Below, piece by piece: positions 6,402-11,547 of a DNA stretch of 13,253 nucleotides. Position 1 is the first letter of the stretch. Each line of letters begins with the position of its first letter. The position numbers and the translations under genes were made by a program. This DNA is from Poindextera sp035295705 (GTDB taxonomy: Bacteria > Pseudomonadota > Alphaproteobacteria > Caulobacterales > Caulobacteraceae): assembly GCA_035295705.1 (NCBI GenBank), contig DATGIN010000112.1, forward strand, positions 1 through 13,253, given 5' to 3'. The notes under the pieces were generated by a model. It made no database searches. It was given only the letters and a program-made list of their open reading frames with translations, and had not been told where the DNA came from.

Positions 6402-6817
6402 GCCGTCGCTGCTGCGGCCCGCTTCGCCTTGCGGACCGCCGGCGGCGGTCCGTCGGGCCGATAGTTGAGCTCGACGTTGGCGCCGTTGGGGTCGCGGATG
6501 TTGATCTGGCGGATCTCGGAGTTCGGAATGTCCACCGCCTGGTACTTGATGCCGGCCGCCTGCACGCGTTTCAGCACCGCGTCGTAGTCGTCGATGCGAA
6601 AGGCGAAGTGGTCGAGCGCCGCCTCGCGCGAAGGCCGCTTGGCCTCCTTGAACTCCACGAGGTGCACCACGGCGGTGTCGCCGGCGTAGAGCCAGGCGCC
6701 GGGAAAGCCGAAGTCGGGGCGCCATCCTTCGGTCAGGCCGAGGATGTCGCGGAAGAAGGCGACCGTCTCGGCAAGGCGGTCGGTGCTGATGTTGATGTGG
6801 TCGAGGCCGCGGATCAC
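6398..6817 (-). CDS. VOC family protein (glyoxalase/dioxygenase-like)
   Basis: A 139-residue vicinal-oxygen-chelate protein with two beta-alpha-beta-beta-beta modules. Potential metal ligands in family positions are His7 (LDHINIS), His70 (ALDHFAF) and Glu116 (GANVELNY), with His52 nearby. DPNGANVELNY (109-119) is the classic C-terminal VOC signature. These ligands suggest a metal-dependent lyase, isomerase, epimerase or dioxygenase rather than a pure binding protein, but the substrate is unknown. The start is GTG at 6817, with a weak GGGAG about 11 nt upstream. The frame stays open much further, but that extension is antisense to the nitronate-monooxygenase gene and is rejected. Stops of this gene and the SnoaL-like gene overlap at CTAG. 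The C-terminus is an Ala/Lys/Arg-rich tail (VRKAKRAAAATA) that looks disordered. Confidence 0.88.
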   Translation of the reverse strand: MIRGLDHINISTDRLAETVAFFRDILGLTEGWRPDFGFPGAWLYAGDTAVVHLVEFKEAKRPSREAALDHFAFRIDDYDAVLKRVQAAGIKYQAVDIPNSEIRQINIRDPNGANVELNYRPDGPPPAVRKAKRAAAATA

Positions 6818-6883
6818 CGTCTTCGAGCTCCCGAGGGCTGGCCCGACGACCCTATCAGGCGCGAGAAATCCGGCAAAGGTCGA

Positions 6884-6895
6884 CCGCGGCCGCGG
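6884..6895. repeat. 12-bp perfect palindrome in the VOC / nitronate-monooxygenase gap
   Basis: CCGCGGCCGCGG lies in the 127-nt divergent gap (6818-6944), about 50 nt before the nitronate-monooxygenase ATG. It may be an operator for an unseen regulator, but such palindromes are easy to meet in GC-rich DNA. No convincing -35/-10 pair was found for either gene. The only other signal in the gap is the GGAG ribosome binding site at 6934-6937. Confidence 0.25.
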
Positions 6896-6944
6896 CTGGG
6901 AAACCGCGCTAGAGTGGCCCCCGCCCCCCATCCGGAGAGCCGCC

Positions 6945-7949
6945 ATGCGAACCGCCCTTTGCGACCTGCTCGGCATCGAGCTCCCGATCGTCCAGGCGCC
7001 CATGGGCGGCGCCGCCAATCCGGCGCTGGCCGCGGCGGTCAGCAACGCCGGCGGGCTCGGCATGCTCGCCCTCTCCTGGCATCCGCTGGAGGCGGTGCGC
7101 GGCGAGATCCGGGCGACGCGAGCGCTCACCGAAAAGCCGTTCGGCGTGAACCTCGTGCTCGAATGGCCGCAAGCGGAGCGGCTCGCCGTCTGCCTCGAGG
7201 AGGGCGTGCCGGTGATCTCGTTCTTCTGGGGTGATCCGGCGCCGCTCACCGCGAGCGCGCATGCGGGCGGCGCAAAGGTGATGTGCACGGTCGCGAGCGC
7301 CGAGCAGGCGCGGCATGCGGTCGCCGCGGGCGTCGATGTCGTCGTCGCCCAGGGGTGGGAAGCCGGCGGGCACGTGCTGGGAGAGGTGGCGACCCTGCCG
7401 CTCGTTCCCGCCGTCGTCGATGCGGTAAAGCCGACGCCGGTCGTGGCGGCGGGCGGGATCGCCGATGGGCGCGGGCTGGCGGCGGCGCTGGCGTTGGGCG
7501 CGGCCGGCGCCTGGATCGGCACCCGCTTCCTGGCGACGCCGGAGGCCGGCATCCACCCCGACTACCGCGCGCGCCTGCTGGCGGCGGCGGAGACCGCGAC
7601 GGTGCACACCTCGCTGTTCGACGGCGGCTGGCCGAACGCGCCGCACCGCGTTCTGCGCAACTCGACGTACGACGCCTGGGCTGCGGCGGGCCGGCCGGCG
7701 TCCGGCGAACGGCCCGGCGAAGGCGAGGTACTGGCGAGCACCGCCCGCGGCGGCATTCGCCGCTACGCCTCGGCAACGCCCGGTCCGGACGCCGAAGGCG
7801 ATATCGAAGCGGCCTCGCTGTGGGCCGGACAGGGCGCTGCGCAGGTGAAGACCACCAAGCCGGCCGCCGAGATCGTGCGCGAGATCGTCGCCGACGCCGA
7901 GCGCGTCGTGGCGGGGCTGGCCGGGCGAACCGAGCCGGCCTGCGCCTAG
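6945..7949 (+). CDS. Nitronate monooxygenase-like FMN enzyme
   Basis: A 334-residue TIM-barrel flavoprotein of the 2-nitropropane dioxygenase / nitronate monooxygenase family, which oxidises alkyl nitronates (such as propionate-3-nitronate) to carbonyl compounds and nitrite using FMN and oxygen. Family marks are LPIVQAPMGGAANPALAAAVSNAGGLGML at the N-terminus, QGWEAGGHV with the conserved His143, AAGGIADGRG (168-177) and GAWIGTRFLATPEA (188-201) for FMN phosphate binding. Length matches the family. The ATG at 6945 has GGAG 7 nt upstream; the longer open frame upstream overlaps the VOC gene and its promoter region and is not used. Related barrel enzymes include enoyl reductases (FabK-type), so nitronate as substrate is likely but not certain. 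The stop shares CTAG with the convergent membrane-protein gene. Confidence 0.92.
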   Translation: MRTALCDLLGIELPIVQAPMGGAANPALAAAVSNAGGLGMLALSWHPLEAVRGEIRATRALTEKPFGVNLVLEWPQAERLAVCLEEGVPVISFFWGDPAPLTASAHAGGAKVMCTVASAEQARHAVAAGVDVVVAQGWEAGGHVLGEVATLPLVPAVVDAVKPTPVVAAGGIADGRGLAAALALGAAGAWIGTRFLATPEAGIHPDYRARLLAAAETATVHTSLFDGGWPNAPHRVLRNSTYDAWAAAGRPASGERPGEGEVLASTARGGIRRYASATPGPDAEGDIEAASLWAGQGAAQVKTTKPAAEIVREIVADAERVVAGLAGRTEPACA

Positions 7950-8665
7950 GCAGCGGCCTCGCTGCCGCCGGCGGGTTCGGCCGCCAGCGCGGCCGCCTCC
8001 GCCGCGGCGCGGCGTTCCCTGCCGATCCGCTGGGCGCGACGCGCGTACCAGAAGGTCCACCCGGCGAGCAGGCCCGAGCTCGCATAGCCCAGCACCGGAT
8101 TGAGGGCGAGAAAGGTCGGGATCGACACCGCAAAGACGAGCACGACGGCGATGGCCGTGCGCGCCAGCAGCCCCACGCCCCAGACCAGCGTCATGGTGCG
8201 CATGACCCGCTTGAAGAAGGGGTTGTCGCGCAGCCCCACGAACTCGGCGGCCTGGCCGTCGCTGGACGCGTTTCGGCGCATTCCGGCCAGCGCCAGGTGG
8301 TAGATCAGCGGCTGGCCGACGGCGATCGAGGCAAGGAAGATCAAGCCGATGACGCCGGTCACGAGATTTTCCCGCAGCTGCAGGAACTTGGCGCCGCCGC
8401 CGCCGAGCAACGCAAGGAGCGAAAAGGCGATGCCGGCGATGATCAGCAGCGACAGCGCATCGATCCGCCGCGCGCGCACGAACTGGTAGATGCTCCAGAT
8501 TATCGGCGGCACGGACGAGGCGATCAGCGCCCCCACGTCGCCGAGCTGCTTGTCGGTCAGCTGATAGACGACAAGCGGCGCCACCCCGTTGACCAGGATC
8601 TCGAGGCCGTAGCCTGGACCGTTGCGCCGAACGGCCGCCCACGCCTGTGCGACTCTCGAGGCCAT
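7946..8665 (-). CDS. VC0807-like integral membrane protein
   Basis: A 239-residue inner-membrane protein with about five to six hydrophobic segments: around residues 22-36, 42-60, 70-88, 103-125, 155-180 and 185-205. Sequence marks such as LEILVNGVAPLVVYQLT, PPIIWSIYQFVRARRIDALSLLIIAGIAFSLLALL and LRENLVTGVIGLIFLASI resemble the VC0807 family, also seen near septation-protein-A-like sequences. The function of that family is not known. Basic loops and an Arg/Ala-rich tail (RRAQRIGRERRAAAEAAALAAEP) suggest a cytoplasmic C-terminus. It starts 5 nt after the lipase-like gene stop, so the two form an operon. There is no clear ribosome binding site, so translation may depend on coupling. Family assignment is from memory of the pattern, so moderate. 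Confidence 0.85.
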   Translation of the reverse strand: MASRVAQAWAAVRRNGPGYGLEILVNGVAPLVVYQLTDKQLGDVGALIASSVPPIIWSIYQFVRARRIDALSLLIIAGIAFSLLALLGGGGAKFLQLRENLVTGVIGLIFLASIAVGQPLIYHLALAGMRRNASSDGQAAEFVGLRDNPFFKRVMRTMTLVWGVGLLARTAIAVVLVFAVSIPTFLALNPVLGYASSGLLAGWTFWYARRAQRIGRERRAAAEAAALAAEPAGGSEAAA

Positions 8666-8670
8666 GGGCT

Positions 8671-9549
8671 TCAGCCGGCGGCCGTCGCCTGGGCGCCTGC
8701 CTCCGGGCGCGCCACCGTTGCGTCGAGCCAGGCCAGCAGGTCGGCGACCACCTGGTCGCGATTGGTCTCGTTCAAGAGCTCGTGGCGGGCGCCGGGATAG
8801 ACCTTCAGCGTCACGTCGAGGCCGGCCCCGCGGTAGGCGTCGATCAACGGGTGCAGCCCCGCGAGCTTCCGGTTGATCGGGTCCTCGTCGCCGACCAGCA
8901 CATAGATCGGCAACCCGGCCTTGACCTTCGCCAGCGCCGCGCGCCCGGCGTCCCGCTCGCGGAGCGCCATGAACGAGGCCATGGACTCCGGCTTGAAACG
9001 TATGCCGCAGAATGGATCGGCGATGTACTTGTCGACCTCGGCCTCGTCGCGGCTCAGCCAGTCGTACTCCGTGCGCGGGTTGGCGTAGACGCTGTTCGGG
9101 CCGCCTTCGGGTCGTGGGCCGGGCCCGGTCGTCCCCGAGAGCACCAGCGCGTCGATCAGGTCCGAGTGGTCGAGGATGTAGGCCTGGCTCATCATCGCGC
9201 CCATCGAGTGGCCCATGAGGACGAGCGGCAGGCCAGGGTTCTCCGCCCGCGCTCGGCGTGAGAGGATGGCCATGTCGTCGACCACCGCCGGCGCGCCGCC
9301 GGGCCCGAAGTCGCCGAGGCTGGACATGCCGCTGGTCAACCCGTGGCCGCGGTGGTCGGCTGCATAGATCAGGTAGCCGGCCTCGGCGAGCGGCGCGAGG
9401 CGCTCGCGATAGCGGCCGCTGTGCTCGCCGGCGCCATGCGCCAGCTGCAGCACCGCCTTCGGTTTCGTTTGCGGCGCGCGCCAGAGAAAGCCCGCCAGCC
9501 CGGCGCCGTCCGCGCCTTCGTAGCGGAATCGCGTTTCGGTGACGCTCAT
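8671..9549 (-). CDS. Monoacylglycerol lipase / lysophospholipase-like alpha/beta hydrolase
   Basis: A 292-residue serine hydrolase of the lysophospholipase / monoacylglycerol lipase group (Hydrolase_4 / S33-type). Triad residues are Ser115 in GHSMG, Asp223 in LVGDEDPIN and His256 in PGARHELLNE. The HG dipeptide of the oxyanion region, LAHGAGEHSGRY (37-48), and AADHRGHGLTSG (64-74) are the family signatures. It lacks a signal peptide, so it probably acts in the cytoplasm on acylglycerols, lysophospholipids or similar esters. The ATG at 9549 has a strong AGGAGGT ribosome binding site 5 nt upstream, so the longer open frame to 9606 is not used. It lies 72 nt after the TadG-like gene on the same strand and 5 nt before the VC0807-like gene. 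The 72-nt gap is GC-rich with short GGCC repeats and no clear terminator. Confidence 0.92.
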   Translation of the reverse strand: MSVTETRFRYEGADGAGLAGFLWRAPQTKPKAVLQLAHGAGEHSGRYRERLAPLAEAGYLIYAADHRGHGLTSGMSSLGDFGPGGAPAVVDDMAILSRRARAENPGLPLVLMGHSMGAMMSQAYILDHSDLIDALVLSGTTGPGPRPEGGPNSVYANPRTEYDWLSRDEAEVDKYIADPFCGIRFKPESMASFMALRERDAGRAALAKVKAGLPIYVLVGDEDPINRKLAGLHPLIDAYRGAGLDVTLKVYPGARHELLNETNRDQVVADLLAWLDATVARPEAGAQATAAG

Positions 9550-9621
9550 GCCGACCTCCTGGCGTGCGATGACGGTCTTGCGCGGTCTTAGGCCGCGGCC
9601 GGCCACACGGCCAGTCCCGCC

Positions 9622-10833
9622 TTAGCGGATCAGCTTGGCGCCTTCGGAGCCCGGGCCGACACCGCCCGGCGTGGGCACGGTCGACGAGCCGTAGTTGGCG
9701 TTGATCACCAGGTTGGGGCTGCCGCTGAGCTGTACGGACTTGGCGACGATGACGGTCCAATCCGACTGGTCGGCGACATTGATCGCGCTGCCCGAAACCA
9801 CGAGCGGCGCGTTCGGGATGTAGACCGTGCCGACGAGCGTGTGGGCGCTGTCGGTCGAGATCGTGAAGGTGTTGGTGTTGCTGGGCGTCGTGGCGACGAC
9901 GAACCCGGCGAAGGGGCCGCTCGTGCGGCCTTTGAGGCTGATGATCGAGTGGTCCATGAACGCGAAGTGGGACTGGTTGTCGAAGATCAGGACCACGTTC
10001 GAGCCGCTGAGCGTGGAGTTCTGCTGCAGCGTCAGCGCGCCCTTCATGAAGTAGTGGTTGCCGGGCAAGAGGATGAGGGTGGAGTTCTTCCGCGCGGTGA
10101 CGCTACCGCAGTGGATTCCCGGGGTCAGGATGTTGATCCCGAGGTCGTAGAGCAGGTCGAGCACGTTGCAGCTGGGCGGGATGTTCAGGTTCAGCCCCGA
10201 GAACGGATCGGGGACCGGCGGCGCGCCGGTCTGCGCCGCGGGCGTGATCGCGCCGGTGGCCGAGCCCACCGCCTCGGCCTCGCCGGCGGTGAGGGTCGCC
10301 GGCCAGGGCGACGCGAGGTCGGCGTTCGAGTGCACGAGGCAGTTGCTGGCGGTGATCTTCGAGGAGCCGGCCAGATCGACGTCGCCCGCCGAGTCGATGC
10401 TGAGCACGCAGAGCGGCATGCGCTGGAGGGGGGTTGCGGTGGCGTGGACGTTGAACTGCCAGCCGCCGGGCGGGAGGATGTCGCCGAAGAACGAAGCCCG
10501 GTGACCCTGGATCTGGACGGTGATGCTGGAGTCGTCGGCCGGCACGGTGGCGGTGGTCGACAGCGTCACGCGGCGGGCGACGTCGCCCAGCTGTTCGGTG
10601 GCGAAGTTGACCGCGCGGGTCTGCACGCCCTGCACGTTGACGACGCTAAGCTGGCGGGCGCCGGCCAGCGCCGCCGCATCGGCGACGTCCTGCATCTTCT
10701 GGCGGTCCGACATCACCGACGAGAGGTCGATCGCCCCGCAGGCGATGACCGCAATGACCGGCAGGAGGATCGCGAACGTGGTCGTCAGGCCGCCGCGGCG
10801 ATTGCGCCACAAAGCACGGAGGCGCCCGGTCAT
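9622..10833 (-). CDS. TadG-related envelope protein (TadE/G-like N-terminus, beta-helix-like C-terminal part)
   Basis: A 403-residue protein. Residues 1-60 (RNRRGGLTTTFAILLPVIAVIACGAIDLSSVMSDRQKMQDVADAAALAGA) form the TadE/TadG-like module: basic cytoplasmic start, one membrane segment (about 16-38), then a Q/D-rich helix ending in the alanine run typical of Flp/Tad pilus minor components. The remaining 340 residues are exported and beta-rich. They have four cysteines (142, 165, 222, 242) and repeating strands such as NSTLILLPGNHYFMKGALTLQQNSTLSG and AGFVVATTPSN, then LVGTVYIPNAPLVVSGSA and WTVIVAKSVQLSGSPNLVINANYG, suggesting a stacked beta helix. No von Willebrand domain is seen. Its ATG overlaps the response-regulator stop (ATGA), so it is translationally coupled to a signalling gene. 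No other tad/cpa gene lies in the window, so it is an orphan here. Confidence 0.87.
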   Translation of the reverse strand: MTGRLRALWRNRRGGLTTTFAILLPVIAVIACGAIDLSSVMSDRQKMQDVADAAALAGARQLSVVNVQGVQTRAVNFATEQLGDVARRVTLSTTATVPADDSSITVQIQGHRASFFGDILPPGGWQFNVHATATPLQRMPLCVLSIDSAGDVDLAGSSKITASNCLVHSNADLASPWPATLTAGEAEAVGSATGAITPAAQTGAPPVPDPFSGLNLNIPPSCNVLDLLYDLGINILTPGIHCGSVTARKNSTLILLPGNHYFMKGALTLQQNSTLSGSNVVLIFDNQSHFAFMDHSIISLKGRTSGPFAGFVVATTPSNTNTFTISTDSAHTLVGTVYIPNAPLVVSGSAINVADQSDWTVIVAKSVQLSGSPNLVINANYGSSTVPTPGGVGPGSEGAKLIR

Positions 10834-11444
10834 TCGTTCGCGGCCAGCGATTTCGGCAGCGGCTCGTTCAGGGTCCGCGCCAGGAGCGCCGCCTGCCGTT
10901 CGACCGCCGGCTTGAGCTGCGGGGCGAGCTTGAGCACCTCGCGCATGAAAAGCGCGTTCTCCCGCGCGAACGTGTGCAGAGCATGCGGCGCGGGCGCGGC
11001 GGCCGCGCGACCCGCCGCTTCGCGCTTGGCCGAGCGGTGGACGTAGCGGATCTGGTAGGCGAGCTGGCGCCAGTTGATCGGCTTGACCACGAACGAGGTG
11101 GCGCCCGCCTGGTAGGCGCGATCGATGGCGCGCACGTCCTCGCGCCCGGTGACCACGATGACCGGCAGCTCGGCGGTGCGCGGGTCGCGCCGGATGCGCT
11201 CCAGCACCTCGAAACCGTCGATGCCCGGCATCTCGAGGTCGAGCAGAATGAGGTCGTAAGGAACGGCTTGCAGAAGCTCGAGCGCCTGCTCGCCGCTGGA
11301 CGCGGTCTGAACGCTCGCCGTCTCGGTCGAGAGATGCACAACAGCGAATTCGCAAAGTATCGGATCGTCATCTACAAGGAGAAGATGAATCTCGTCCTGT
11401 AGAACGTAAAAGAACTCGCCGACTGCGGCGTCGTCCGCTGACAT
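10830..11444 (-). CDS. Single-domain (CheY-like) response regulator with C-terminal extension
   Basis: A 204-residue receiver protein: acidic pair Asp25/Asp26 in LLLVDDDP, phosphoacceptor Asp69 in LILLDLEMPG, Thr99 in VIVVTGRED and Lys121 in FVVKPIN. After the receiver (about 18-135) comes an alpha-helical, Ala/Arg-rich extension of some 65 residues (HALHTFARENALFMREVLKLAPQLKPAVERQAALL) with no helix-turn-helix, GGDEF or other output domain. It therefore likely acts through protein contact or as a phosphate relay. The start is set at ATG 11444 (AGGTG 6 nt before it). An alternative ATG at 11495 adds 17 residues read through an AT-rich stretch with rare codons (TTA, ATT), which looks more like promoter than gene. 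It is coupled to the TadG-related gene by ATGA and divergent from the histidine kinase, its likely partner. Confidence 0.86.
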   Translation of the reverse strand: MSADDAAVGEFFYVLQDEIHLLLVDDDPILCEFAVVHLSTETASVQTASSGEQALELLQAVPYDLILLDLEMPGIDGFEVLERIRRDPRTAELPVIVVTGREDVRAIDRAYQAGATSFVVKPINWRQLAYQIRYVHRSAKREAAGRAAAAPAPHALHTFARENALFMREVLKLAPQLKPAVERQAALLARTLNEPLPKSLAANE

Positions 11445-11513
11445 CACCGACACCTGGGGCGTGACCTTGAGGCCGCCAATTAAGTCGATAGTCATTAATA
11501 CCCGGTAACTTAT
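11445..11513. promoter_or_regulatory. AT-rich divergent promoter region of the response regulator and histidine kinase
   Basis: Between the favoured response-regulator start (11444) and the inverted repeat at 11514 the base composition changes. The stretch 11478-11513 is clearly AT-rich (TTAAGTCGATAG, CATTAATACC, GTAACTTATG) while its surroundings are strongly GC-rich. This is the expected place for promoters of both genes. No exact -35/-10 pair stands out. If translation instead started at 11495, this DNA would be coding and the divergent gap only 52 nt. Confidence 0.4.
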
Positions 11514-11536
11514 GCCCTCAGGGTCAGGCTGAGGGC
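11514..11536. promoter_or_regulatory. Perfect 8-bp-arm inverted repeat upstream of the histidine kinase
   Basis: GCCCTCAG (11514-11521) and CTGAGGGC (11529-11536) are exact reverse complements around a 7-nt centre. The right arm contains GAGGG (11531-11535), the only ribosome-binding-site candidate for the GTG at 11548, so the stem would hide it in mRNA. It could equally be a DNA operator, since palindrome size suits a dimeric regulator. There is no T-run after it, so it is not a terminator. Confidence 0.55.
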
Positions 11537-11547
11537 GGCGCGTTTCT

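Noticed and set aside
6818..7552. N-terminal extension of the VOC frame
   Set aside because: It is antisense to the nitronate-monooxygenase gene and has low-complexity Ser/Ala/Pro sequence; the VOC fold begins at GTG 6817.
7926..7979. CGAACC / GGTTCG pair around the nitronate-monooxygenase stop as a terminator stem
   Set aside because: The arms are only 6 bp, not centred on the shared stop, lack a T-run and both lie in coding sequence.
10834..11355. N-terminal extension of the TadG-like frame
   Set aside because: It lies out of frame inside the response-regulator gene and the TadE/G-like start with its membrane segment begins at 10833.
11495..11509. Possible CtrA box (TTAA-N7-TTAA) in the kinase/receiver gap
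   Set aside because: The left half TTAA is present but the right half reads TAAC at the N7 spacing, matching only two of four positions; not enough to claim a cell-cycle site.
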